Positions 1 to 6,844 are shown, numbered from the stretch's first letter. The stretch is DNA of 10,587 nt from CAYJMQ01 sp964371555 (GCA_964371555.1 CAYJMQ010000061.1:1-10587); one strand, 5' to 3'. Numbers and translations are program-made. The notes: generated from the letters alone by a model not told the origin.

Positions 1-150
1 AATAAGCGCCTCTGGATCGGAAATCTTGTAGTTTTGGATATGCTCCGATGTTCCCCAGCCATTTTGAGCGGCTGCAATTTTTGCAATTTCAATAAGCGTC
101 TTTGGATCGGAAATCTTGTAGTTTTGGATAAGCTCCGATGTTCCCCAGCC
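1..150. repeat. Tandem 90-bp direct repeat inside the exported repeat protein
   Basis: Bases 1-60 and 91-150 are nearly identical (three differences by eye, at 9/99, 12/102 and 42/132), giving a 90-bp period that equals the 30-residue protein repeat. The last 30 bases of each unit differ strongly because the second unit borders the non-repeated N-terminus. This near-identity suggests recent unit duplication. More units probably lie left of the window. Confidence 0.85.
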
Positions 151-312
151 GTCTCTACCAGCATCAAATTTAGCCCTAGCAATGGCCTCACTTTCATCTG
201 AGAGTGCTTCTGAAACCAGACCACTCACAAATGAAGTGACCAGCATAACTGTTAAAATGCATTTCTTAAGACGACTAAATTTCAAATTTTTACCCGGCTT
301 TTCAAACAACAT
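1..312 (-). CDS. Exported tandem-repeat protein, N-terminal part (cut by window edge)
   Basis: An open frame of 104 codons runs from an ATG at 312 down to base 1 with no stop, so the C-terminus lies outside the window. The start is supported by an AAGAGG-type ribosome binding site at 319-324, about six bases upstream. Residues 1-38 look like a signal peptide: a basic start, a hydrophobic core (CILTVMLVTSFVSGLVSEA) and a plausible cut after A-L-S, followed by acidic DESEA. From about residue 46 the protein consists of 30-residue repeats with the core GWGTSE-IQNYKISDP and a helical second half, LIEIAKIAAAQ. Almost two units are visible. I know of no assigned function; similar short helical repeats occur in secreted proteins of environmental bacteria, and a binding or surface role is only a guess. 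The coding sequence is AT-rich compared with the genes to the right. Existence of the gene is well supported; function is unknown. Confidence 0.8.
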   Translation of the reverse strand, partial: MLFEKPGKNLKFSRLKKCILTVMLVTSFVSGLVSEALSDESEAIARAKFDAGRDGWGTSELIQNYKISDPKTLIEIAKIAAAQNGWGTSEHIQNYKISDPEALI

Positions 313-400
313 TGTTTGCCTCTTTTAACTTTGAGCGTTGCGCAGCAAAAGACATGACCAACCTCTTACTTCTTAAGGATATATAATAAGCAAACAATGT
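309..400. repeat. 11-bp inverted word at the start codon and in the putative promoter
   Basis: GCAAACAATGT occurs on the plus strand at 390-400 and on the minus strand at 319-309, where its ATG is the start codon of the repeat-protein gene. The copy at the start codon is also half of a local dyad at 303-318 (CAAACAA, two bases, TTGTTTG). This could be an operator pair. If transcription starts further upstream than the putative promoter, it could instead be an RNA stem that hides the start codon. Confidence 0.4.
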
Positions 401-754
401 GCCATATTCGAGAAGTATATGGAGTAAAAAAACCTACTTATATCAAATGGTTATATTTTTTTTCTGGCATGAAATTCCGAGAGTCAAATCAGAGTGACAA
501 TTTTTGTTAAATGCATGCCAAAAAATTAATACTAGCCTGGCAGTCCACCCAATGTTGAAGTCAGGAAACTATTGACGGCGAATATTGAGCACATCGGGAT
601 GAACCTTTTTTAGCCATTCAACGATTTTAATATTCATATTTTTTCGATCTTATGATGTGTGGAAGCAGTTTGTAAAAAACTGGACAAGAAAAAATCTCTG
701 TATAGTGAAACCGAGTCATTCCAGAATTTCAACGTCTTCTGGGACATATCCGAA
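313..754. other. 442-base AT-rich stretch without a convincing gene
   Basis: Apart from the possible promoter and leader of the left gene, I see only short open frames without ribosome binding sites and two inverted repeats. TGGCATG at 465-471 pairs with CATGCCA at 514-520, flanked by T- and A-runs, with a possible nested inner stem (GTCA 483-486, TGAC 495-498). CCAGAA at 721-726 pairs with TTCTGG at 737-742, just downstream of the antitoxin gene. Neither is followed by a T-run on the relevant strand, so neither looks like an intrinsic terminator. Composition and lack of coding suggest eroded accessory DNA. Confidence 0.5.
383..411 (-). promoter_or_regulatory. Possible promoter of the repeat-protein gene
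   Basis: On the minus strand a TATTAT -10 box (383-388, 5/6 to consensus) lies 17 bases from a weak TCGAAT -35 box (406-411, 3/6). Transcription would start near 376, giving a leader of about 64 bases. The spacer contains an 11-base word that recurs inverted at the start codon of the gene. The weak -35 box makes this tentative. Confidence 0.35.
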
Positions 755-1018
755 TTAACCCACTTTTTTCTTTTTAGCCAAGGAAACTAATTCCATTTCA
801 TATTTCACTTTATCTACAACCCAATTTTTAAGTAATTTTTGATAACTTTTTTCACCTCGTAATTGGGCTAGATATTGAAGATCATGAATCATTTTGTCTG
901 GTAAACGAATAGAGGTGGGCCGTGTGGCACTAAAGCCTTCAACTTTTCCCCAATTTTCTTTTCGAAGAGCTTCTTTTTTTAACTCTTCAAGTTCTTTTTT
1001 TGACGGTTGTTTCATCAT
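755..1018 (-). CDS. CopG-family (ribbon-helix-helix) antitoxin, orphaned
   Basis: This 87-residue protein has a charged Lys/Glu-rich N-terminus (residues 1-25). A ribbon-helix-helix core follows at about 33-75: the strand TSIRLP, helix DKMIHDLQYLAQLRG and helix YQKLLKNWVVDKVKYE, with the G-x-K-S-Y-Q turn typical of CopG-type antitoxins that partner BrnT-like toxins. Such antitoxins dimerise, bind the toxin through a flexible segment and repress their own operon. Translation starts at ATGATG; GGGAG lies just upstream, within the end of the former toxin frame, whose TAA (1021-1019) directly abuts the ATG. That abutment implies ancestral coupling. Here the toxin frame is broken, so the antitoxin appears to be an orphan. 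Family assignment is by motif and context; the exact partner family is less certain. Confidence 0.75.
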   Translation of the reverse strand: MMKQPSKKELEELKKEALRKENWGKVEGFSATRPTSIRLPDKMIHDLQYLAQLRGEKSYQKLLKNWVVDKVKYEMELVSLAKKKKVG

Positions 1019-1158
1019 TTATATCTCCCATCCTGTTATGACTCTTATGAGAGCCAGTGGTCCTTGAGATGATCGGACTTTCGATTTTTCCTTAATTCTA
1101 TGATGTTAGATTCATCCCACTCAAATTCAATCCGCCTAAACTTAGAAATCTGAGCCAT
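1019..1158 (-). pseudogene. Decayed BrnT-like toxin gene
   Basis: An ATG at 1158, preceded by AGGA, opens a frame of only 37 codons that ends at TAA 1047-1045. Its N-terminus contains FEWDESNIIEL, close to the FEWDE-N start of BrnT-type RNase toxins, but the normal HG-containing continuation is missing. In another frame just before the antitoxin, the minus strand reads ALIRVITGWEI and then TAA (1021-1019), which resembles the IRVITA-W/D strand near the C-terminus of this family. The two ends of a toxin gene therefore appear joined by an internal deletion and frameshift. Intact relatives are roughly 85-95 residues; here only about 45 codons of space remain. No active toxin can be made. The assignment rests on short motifs. 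Confidence 0.55.
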
Positions 1159-1166
1159 CTATTCCT

Positions 1167-1195
1167 AGTATATTATGTTGTAGCTACAAAATCAA
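1167..1195 (-). promoter_or_regulatory. Promoter of the toxin-antitoxin remnant
   Basis: On the minus strand a TTGATT -35 box (1190-1195) and a TATACT -10 box (1167-1172, 5/6) are exactly 17 bases apart. The predicted start of transcription (about 1160) is within a few bases of the toxin ATG at 1158, so the message would be nearly leaderless and the AGGA in front of that ATG would not be transcribed. The antitoxin has its own GGGAG site and could still be translated. Confidence 0.55.
1178..1189. promoter_or_regulatory. Palindromic operator in the promoter spacer
   Basis: TTGTAGCTACAA is a perfect 12-bp palindrome lying entirely within the 17-bp spacer between the -35 and -10 boxes of the toxin-antitoxin promoter. 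This is where an autorepressing ribbon-helix-helix antitoxin would be expected to bind. A related 8-mer, GTAGTTAC, occurs at 1225-1232, about 45 bp away towards the cyclase gene. Confidence 0.5.
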
Positions 1196-1298
1196 TAATT
1201 TTAAGATTAAATATGTATACTAATGTAGTTACGAACGAGTGAGTGAGAATCACAGAGCTTGCCTCAAGGAAGATTCCATTTTTTCCGATAATCCTTTA

Positions 1299-1313
1299 GA
1301 GGGGGGAGGGGGG
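1299..1313 (+). promoter_or_regulatory. Strong purine-rich ribosome binding site of the cyclase gene
   Basis: A 15-base G/A-only run contains GGAGG at 1305-1309, five bases before the ATG at 1315. This fixes the start of the GAF-GGDEF gene. I could not find a convincing promoter pair in the 120 bases upstream; TATACT at 1216-1221 lacks a good -35 box and GATAAT at 1287-1292 also lacks one. Confidence 0.7.
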
Positions 1314-1314
1314 A

Positions 1315-2364
1315 ATGTCTTCAATTACAGAAAAGCTTTATAAAATGATGGAAACGCTGGCCCTCATTAACTCCACTCAGGACCTCGATAAACTCCTTGA
1401 TCTCATTATGAAATCGATCAAAGGGGTGATGGAGGCTCAAGCGAGCTCGCTCATGCTCCTCGATGCCGAAAAGAATGAGCTCTATTTTTCAACGGTCGAA
1501 GGGGGGAGTGAAAAGGTAAAAGAAATCCGGATTAAGGCAGATCAGGGGATTGCGGGGCATGTGGTTCAAACTGGCCGTTCATTGATCGTAAACGATGTTA
1601 CAAAGTCGAAATATTTTCTAAAAACGGTCGATGAAAAAACCCAATTTAAAACACGGGCTATTATCTGCGTGCCGCTTATCAGCCGAAATAAAACGATTGG
1701 GGTTTTAGAAGCGCTCAATAAATTGAATGGAAAAGATTTTAATGAGGAAGACGAAAGACTCTTTATGGCCTTTTCTCATCAGGTTTCCGTGGCGATTGAA
1801 AATGCGAGGCTCTACAACATGGCCTTCTATGACGCCCTCACAAAGGTCTTTATGCGCCGCTATTTCGAAGCATGGCTCGATCAGGAATTCGCGCGGGTGA
1901 AACGTTATCGGACCGATCTCTCAATTATTATGTTCGATATCGATCATTTCAAAAAAATCAACGACACATACGGTCATCAGGCAGGCGATTTTGTATTGCA
2001 GCAGATTTCACAGGCCGCAAAAGACAATGTTCGCGCGGCCGATGTCGTGGCAAGATATGGGGGAGAGGAGTTTGTGATTTGTCTCCCTGAAACCAAAATC
2101 GACAAGGCATTCCGTTCAGCCGAGAGAATTCGCGAAGAAATAGAAAAGAAAGAATTGATATATGATGGGAAAAAGATTCCGGTGACAATCAGTCTCGGTG
2201 TCGCAAGCTTTCGCGAAACCCCCGAAGACTCCGTTGCCCAATTCATCAAAGATGTCGACTCCGCGCTCTATCAATCGAAAGAAGGGGGGCGAAATCGAGT
2301 GACTGTGCATCGTCTGCCGGAAAAAAAGCCAGAACAAAAAGAAGACAAAAAGGAGGCGGCGTAA
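1315..2364 (+). CDS. GAF-GGDEF diguanylate cyclase
   Basis: This 349-residue protein has two domains. A GAF sensor spans about residues 10-165 (ASSLMLLD, GIAGHVVQTG, RAIICVPLI and the closing HQVSVAIENARLY helix). A GGDEF domain spans about 170-332, opening with DALTKVFMRRYFE. The active site is GGEEF (249-253). Metal- and substrate-binding residues are present in FDIDHFKKINDTYGH (D208, N216, D217). An RxxD inhibitory site (R240-D243) lies five residues before GGEEF. All this predicts an active, product-inhibited enzyme that makes cyclic di-GMP from two GTP. There is no membrane segment, so it is probably cytoplasmic and controlled by whatever the GAF domain senses. The last 15 residues are a Lys/Glu tail. 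Its TAA overlaps the next ATG (TAATG), so the two genes are probably translationally coupled. The GAF ligand cannot be read from sequence. Confidence 0.93.
   Translation: MSSITEKLYKMMETLALINSTQDLDKLLDLIMKSIKGVMEAQASSLMLLDAEKNELYFSTVEGGSEKVKEIRIKADQGIAGHVVQTGRSLIVNDVTKSKYFLKTVDEKTQFKTRAIICVPLISRNKTIGVLEALNKLNGKDFNEEDERLFMAFSHQVSVAIENARLYNMAFYDALTKVFMRRYFEAWLDQEFARVKRYRTDLSIIMFDIDHFKKINDTYGHQAGDFVLQQISQAAKDNVRAADVVARYGGEEFVICLPETKIDKAFRSAERIREEIEKKELIYDGKKIPVTISLGVASFRETPEDSVAQFIKDVDSALYQSKEGGRNRVTVHRLPEKKPEQKEDKKEAA
2350..2355 (+). promoter_or_regulatory. Ribosome binding site at the TAATG junction
   Basis: AGGAGG sits inside the last codons of the cyclase gene, eight bases before the ATG at 2364, which shares one base with the cyclase stop codon. 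It settles the start of the 1231-residue protein and supports coupled translation. Confidence 0.8.
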
Positions 2365-5300
2365 TGCGTAGTGTGAAAAGAGGCATCGCATTATGGCTCG
2401 TATTTCTTTGGATGAGTCCAACTCTTGCGTTTTCTGATGGCCCAACATCTTCTCTTGAGAAAGAAAAAGCGGCTCTTCTTGAGATGATCGCTTTTGTGTC
2501 CGACCTTCAAGGATCGCAACTCCCTGCGCTCCGGGCAGTGAGGGATAAGGCGGAAGAGGTCGTTGAACGTCTGAGGGAAGAGGGGAAAAGAGATCCTTCG
2601 AAGAAAAAAGAGGCTGGGCTTATAGATGAAAAGATTTTAAAACCGATCGATGGGCTCATTGACATGGGGAGGTTGCTGGAAGCCTGTGGTGGAGAGCCGC
2701 TTCTTTCGGGGTTGGGGCGTCAATTTGTAAGAGCGATGGTGGAGCGCTTAAACATTGGCGAATGTCGGGATCTGCAAGCCATTGCCATTCAGCCTGAAAT
2801 TATAACGCTTGCGAGGAACGTCTCTCAGATAGAGAAAGCCATTGCCACCGGAGGCCAGCGCCCGAAAAAGGTGGATGACTCAGAGTTGTTTGAGAAGATT
2901 TGGCAAAAATCGCGTGAAATGGCGATTGTTTCTTACTTTAAGGAATATTCCAAATTGCAGGGACAAATTCATTTTGATCCCCTAAATATTACTCAGCAAA
3001 CGGCTCAAGCCTATTTTAAAATAACCGGAAAGAAGATTGATGAATCGGTGGTGGATGGCCAGCCCATCTTCTTTCTTCCCCCGGAAGATAAGGGGATCTG
3101 GAGCGCTTTATGGCAGATTCGAAAAGTCAGAGGAGAAGAATTCAAGCAGTCTCAAAAATCGAGTTATGAAGAATTTGTAAAAGAAAATCGGGAGGCGTAT
3201 CGGAAAGAGGTTGAAGAAGCGCTCCAGGAGATCTCTCAAGTTAAAGAGAGGCTTCAAGAAGATGAAGAAAAAGTACGTCTGTTTAAGCAACTGCATAATG
3301 CCCGATTTATAATTCCTCCGGATAAACTGACCGCGCGGTATGAAGGTCCGCGACTCATCCGTCGAGGTCCCTATGGTGGATTTTTTAAGTTTGATGAGAT
3401 TGAGGCGCCAAAGACAGAAACAGGACGTTATGATGCGTATGATGGGGTAATCACTCTTCCAGAAAATCCCCTAGATGTCGATTATGTTTTGAGAGGGCAG
3501 ATGGCGCCCCCTCGAATGATGTTTCCCCCTTCGGCGGATGTCAGGTTAGAAGAAGGGGAGAGGCTTTTTTTGACTTACCTCGATAGGGAAAAGAAGATCG
3601 GTTCTGATTTTTCCCGTGCCAGGGATTTGGGGTATTATGCCGAGCCCCCTATTGAGAACCCAAAAGAAAGATTCAAATCATTCTTTAACACTGCCTTTGG
3701 TCCCGAGGCATTTTCCCAACTGGAGAATTATTTGGATTCAGCGCTCAAGCCGATTCGGGAGAGATCCAAAAGTGAGAGGGTTTATTTGGATAAAGATGCA
3801 TTGGCACAAGTGTTTCAAGAGGGACTCGCTCAAGTCTCGGCGGTTGATGAAAGTGGCCGCAGAGTTCCAGCATTGATCGATGCCAGAGAGAGGTTGGCTC
3901 AATCGCGGGCGAGATATGAGGTTTTGAAAAATGAAATTTATCGAAATTTTGTTGTGGTTCGCCATAATCCAGAGATTCAAAAGATGTGGGAGAATGACGA
4001 AGCAAAACCGATTTCTTCAGATTCCGTTTCAGATGCATGGCAAAGCTATGATCTCAGTATGCAAGAATTTTTAAAGAAGACACTCCCAAGGCTAAAAGCG
4101 GATGGGGCAGGAGATCCCAAAAAGCAGATTAAACTGGCTTTAAAGTTTCATCCCTCGGCTATTTTGGAGACGCTTCTTGACGATCCCCGAAAAGAAGTAG
4201 CCAAAAGAATTTGCGAGTTGGGGAATGAGATTAAGGTGGATGAGATGGAAGCAGAAGAAGACCGCCTTATATGGGGACTGGGGGCGACTCTTGCGGTTGG
4301 GGCCAGCGCTGTGCTTACCTATGGGATGGGTCCGCTCTTTGGTTATGGTTTGGGTTTTGGCGCCTACGGGGATGCGATTTTTGCGGGAACCGCCACAGCG
4401 ATTGGCGGAGGGCATATGCTTGGAAGTAGTATTCCAGACTATAGAGCGCTCGCATTCGAGGGGGAGGTGATGGAGGATATTCTTTTGGCTCTGGGGGAAG
4501 GGGATCCGAGAGCTGTAAAAGATAAGATGGGAGAGATTAACGCCCATTTGGCGGCGCTCATAGGGGAAGGGGCGTTCAATGCGGCGGGGGCATTGGCATT
4601 CTTCAACGCGGCCCGGCATGTTCCAGCGGGGCTGAGAGCTGAGATGATCCGAAAAGAATTAGAAGCAGTAAAGCGACTAAGGGAAGCGGGGAGGCGTATC
4701 GCAGTGGAGAATGTTCAAAAAGGACGACTGGCGAGAGATTTAGATGTCCCTGTATTTAACGAGAAGCGCGTCTATGATCTTTCAGAGGAGGAACGAATAG
4801 CTTATGCGGAAGGAGCCCTCAATTTCGAACCGGGGTCTATTGCGAATAATCCTATAAGTCGACAGGCCATTTTGTATGCGCTGTATTCTAATGACCCGGC
4901 GCTGGGGGAAGAACTCATGAGCCGGGGACAAAGTTTGGAGAATTTTTGGCCGGATGAGATTCGCCGTATGGTGATTGCCGGGAAGGCGAGGAGGTTACGC
5001 CCCGTTGGGCCTGACAGGCAGAGGGTACGACCCTTTACGCCTGCCGAGGAAAGGGAAATTCTCGAAATGGGAATTGCCGGCGATGAAGCTTTCCTTAAGG
5101 GGACACCAAAAGGTGAAGTAGAAAATACGTTGGCTGGGTTGGAGAAAGGAGTTCCCGAAACATCGATGGGTCCTCCGACAAGGCCAACATGGGCCGCTCC
5201 TTCCCAGTTTTACATCGAAGTACCAAAAAGAGGGATTATTAGAGGGTTGGTAGGGAGATTCACAGGTAAAAAGTCATTGGAAAAAATGTGGTTTGATCCC

Positions 5301-6059
5301 GAAAAGCGATACAGAATTACTTTAAAAGACGGAAGCACACAAGACGGTTATTTAGTGCCGAATGATGTTTTGAATGATCCTAAGTTTATTGGACTTAGGA
5401 AAACCAAGCCGGAATTGATACCCGATACAGGAGGCAGTTATCGTTTCAAAAAAGAAGTGATTGAGCCAACAGAAATTCCCCACCAATTCAAGTTAAATGG
5501 ATGGGATTTTAACGCAGATGATGTTTTAAAGATTGAGCCAGTTGGATCTCTTTTACCAGCGCAAGGGGAGCTTTCGAATATAGCTGTCGGCAAAAGTTAT
5601 GAAGTAAAGTTAAAGGGGGGGGAGATCTTTAGGGGGCACCTTGTTAAAAAGGTTCCAACGACAGATGGTCAGACAGTCTATATGTTTGAGGAGGCCGCAG
5701 ATGGTCAGATCCGTTCAGCTGATGAGATCCGTTCATTGATGCCTCCCCAAATCGAAGAGATCACTGAAGCCAAAGTAACGGCAGCATCTCCCCGATCTGT
5801 TGTTCCGGAAACACCTTTGGATCTATCTCTTGACTCCCCAATGGTTCCAGATAAACCAAAGATCGGGGAGGCGCCCGCTTTTCAGCCAGGAGACACGATT
5901 CATTTCGTATCTAGAAAGGGAAACGAGCATCGTGTTACTTTTAAAGGGTATAGAAAGAATGGACTTGAGGTTATTCTGCCCGGAGAAGATAAGCCACGGT
6001 TTTTACCGAGAGAAAATATCAAAGAAATTACAAAAGTTGAAAAACCAACCACAAGATGA
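2364..6059 (+). CDS. Giant exported protein of unknown function with Gly-rich hydrophobic segment and C-terminal beta modules
   Basis: I do not recognise a family for this 1231-residue protein. A signal peptide is clear (basic MRSVKRG, hydrophobic IALWLVFLWMSPTLAF, cut near residues 22-24), so it is probably periplasmic, outer-membrane-associated or secreted. Residues 25-310 are largely helical, with a charged coiled-coil-like stretch at about 258-310. Residues 311-630 are mixed and polar. Residues 635-690 form a striking glycine- and alanine-rich hydrophobic region with small-residue spacing, a candidate membrane hairpin, and 725-757 is a second, weaker one. Residues 760-930 are charged and helical. 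Residues 975-1225 hold three similar modules, each starting with a Y/I-x-V/I-x-L-K-x-G-like strand pair and ending in an I-x-x-I-type strand, probably small barrels. Cysteines are rare. It is co-translated with the upstream cyclase, which suggests a c-di-GMP-linked envelope role; that is inference only. Confidence 0.85.
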   Translation: MRSVKRGIALWLVFLWMSPTLAFSDGPTSSLEKEKAALLEMIAFVSDLQGSQLPALRAVRDKAEEVVERLREEGKRDPSKKKEAGLIDEKILKPIDGLIDMGRLLEACGGEPLLSGLGRQFVRAMVERLNIGECRDLQAIAIQPEIITLARNVSQIEKAIATGGQRPKKVDDSELFEKIWQKSREMAIVSYFKEYSKLQGQIHFDPLNITQQTAQAYFKITGKKIDESVVDGQPIFFLPPEDKGIWSALWQIRKVRGEEFKQSQKSSYEEFVKENREAYRKEVEEALQEISQVKERLQEDEEKVRLFKQLHNARFIIPPDKLTARYEGPRLIRRGPYGGFFKFDEIEAPKTETGRYDAYDGVITLPENPLDVDYVLRGQMAPPRMMFPPSADVRLEEGERLFLTYLDREKKIGSDFSRARDLGYYAEPPIENPKERFKSFFNTAFGPEAFSQLENYLDSALKPIRERSKSERVYLDKDALAQVFQEGLAQVSAVDESGRRVPALIDARERLAQSRARYEVLKNEIYRNFVVVRHNPEIQKMWENDEAKPISSDSVSDAWQSYDLSMQEFLKKTLPRLKADGAGDPKKQIKLALKFHPSAILETLLDDPRKEVAKRICELGNEIKVDEMEAEEDRLIWGLGATLAVGASAVLTYGMGPLFGYGLGFGAYGDAIFAGTATAIGGGHMLGSSIPDYRALAFEGEVMEDILLALGEGDPRAVKDKMGEINAHLAALIGEGAFNAAGALAFFNAARHVPAGLRAEMIRKELEAVKRLREAGRRIAVENVQKGRLARDLDVPVFNEKRVYDLSEEERIAYAEGALNFEPGSIANNPISRQAILYALYSNDPALGEELMSRGQSLENFWPDEIRRMVIAGKARRLRPVGPDRQRVRPFTPAEEREILEMGIAGDEAFLKGTPKGEVENTLAGLEKGVPETSMGPPTRPTWAAPSQFYIEVPKRGIIRGLVGRFTGKKSLEKMWFDPEKRYRITLKDGSTQDGYLVPNDVLNDPKFIGLRKTKPELIPDTGGSYRFKKEVIEPTEIPHQFKLNGWDFNADDVLKIEPVGSLLPAQGELSNIAVGKSYEVKLKGGEIFRGHLVKKVPTTDGQTVYMFEEAADGQIRSADEIRSLMPPQIEEITEAKVTAASPRSVVPETPLDLSLDSPMVPDKPKIGEAPAFQPGDTIHFVSRKGNEHRVTFKGYRKNGLEVILPGEDKPRFLPRENIKEITKVEKPTTR

Positions 6060-6162
6060 TCGGTCGACCTTAGCAGTTCTTTGACAAACAGTGGGACACC
6101 ACAATCCTACTATTTTCTAGTCGAACTTGACTTATTTTCTCCAGTTGATATGTCGTAAGCAG

Positions 6163-6795
6163 ATGTTGAGATTTGATAAATTCATCGTCATTGGGTTTGC
6201 GGTCTTCTTTATCCTTTCAATTTTTTTGAAGAACGAGTCTTTGGCGAAAAGGAAGATTGAAAAAAAGGAGAAAAAGGTGCAGATGTTGTTTGCTGAATTT
6301 GATACGACGGTTGGAAAAATAAAAGTAAAATTGTTTGACGATAAGGCGCCTGAAACGGTAGCGAATTTTGTGGGTCTTTCCGAAGGAACGAAAGAATTTA
6401 CAGACGTTAAGACGGGGAAAAAGACAAAACGGCGCTTTTATGACGGCATTATTTTTCATCGGGTGATTCCCGAGTTTATGATTCAAACCGGCGACCCGAA
6501 AGGGAATGGAACCGGCGGGCCGGGATATACATTTAAAGATGAATTCCATTCTGATCTCAAACATAATAAACCGGGCATTCTTTCAATGGCGAATGCAGGC
6601 CCGAACACGAATGGTTCCCAGTTTTTTATTACAGAAAAACCGACCCCATGGCTCGACGGAAAACATTCTGTTTTTGGGGAAGTCGTCGAAGGTCTGGATG
6701 TCGTAAAAAAGATCGCGCGTGTTGAAAAAGATGGCCGCGATCGCCCGCTTAAAGATGTGGTGATTAAAAAACTTACGATTCGCCGGGAGCCCTGA
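6163..6795 (+). CDS. Cyclophilin-type peptidyl-prolyl cis-trans isomerase, probably exported
   Basis: This enzyme isomerises prolyl peptide bonds. From the ATG at 6163 it has 210 residues. Residues 1-28 look like a signal peptide or anchor (MLRFDKF, hydrophobic IVIGFAVFFILSIFL, then NESLA followed by KRK), and a Lys/Glu-rich linker of about 12 residues follows. The cyclophilin domain starts near 42 and carries the hallmark residues: FHRV (98-101, catalytic Arg), FMIQTGD (105-111), MANAGPNTNGSQFFIT (142-157) and WLDGKH (163-168). The start is uncertain. A longer frame from TTG at 6127 has no ribosome binding site and would bury the signal peptide. An internal ATG at 6283, preceded by purine-rich sequence, would give a cytoplasmic enzyme of the usual compact size of about 170 residues. 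It is convergent with the SDR gene across 49 bases without a visible terminator. Family assignment is secure; location is less so. Confidence 0.92.
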   Translation: MLRFDKFIVIGFAVFFILSIFLKNESLAKRKIEKKEKKVQMLFAEFDTTVGKIKVKLFDDKAPETVANFVGLSEGTKEFTDVKTGKKTKRRFYDGIIFHRVIPEFMIQTGDPKGNGTGGPGYTFKDEFHSDLKHNKPGILSMANAGPNTNGSQFFITEKPTPWLDGKHSVFGEVVEGLDVVKKIARVEKDGRDRPLKDVVIKKLTIRREP

Positions 6796-6844
6796 GGCAC
6801 AAGCTATTTTCTTTAATTCCGCATAAAACTTGATTCAAGACACA

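Noticed and set aside
1..180. CRISPR-like repeat array
   Set aside because: The 90-base period is an exact multiple of three, lies within an open reading frame and matches a protein repeat; there are no spacer-like unique segments of CRISPR size.
569..637. A 22-codon minus-strand frame (MNIKIVEWLKKV...) in the left non-coding region
   Set aside because: There is no ribosome binding site, it has an in-frame stop just upstream, and I recognise no protein motif; it cannot be told from chance.
721..742. CCAGAA/TTCTGG hairpin downstream of the antitoxin as a terminator
   Set aside because: The stem is only six base pairs and is not followed by a T-run on the minus strand.
1216..1221. TATACT as the -10 box of the cyclase operon
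   Set aside because: No recognisable -35 hexamer is found 16-18 bases upstream, so it remains only a candidate.
6081..6086. TTGACA as a -35 box for the cyclophilin gene
   Set aside because: No acceptable -10 box lies 16-18 bases downstream; the nearest candidate (TACTAT at 6108) is 21 bases away.
6127..6162. Upstream extension of the cyclophilin from a TTG codon
   Set aside because: It has no ribosome binding site and puts 12 residues in front of a well-formed signal peptide.
6796..6844. Bidirectional terminator between the convergent cyclophilin and SDR genes
   Set aside because: I see no GC-rich stem with a T-run; only a weak CAAG/CTTG pairing.
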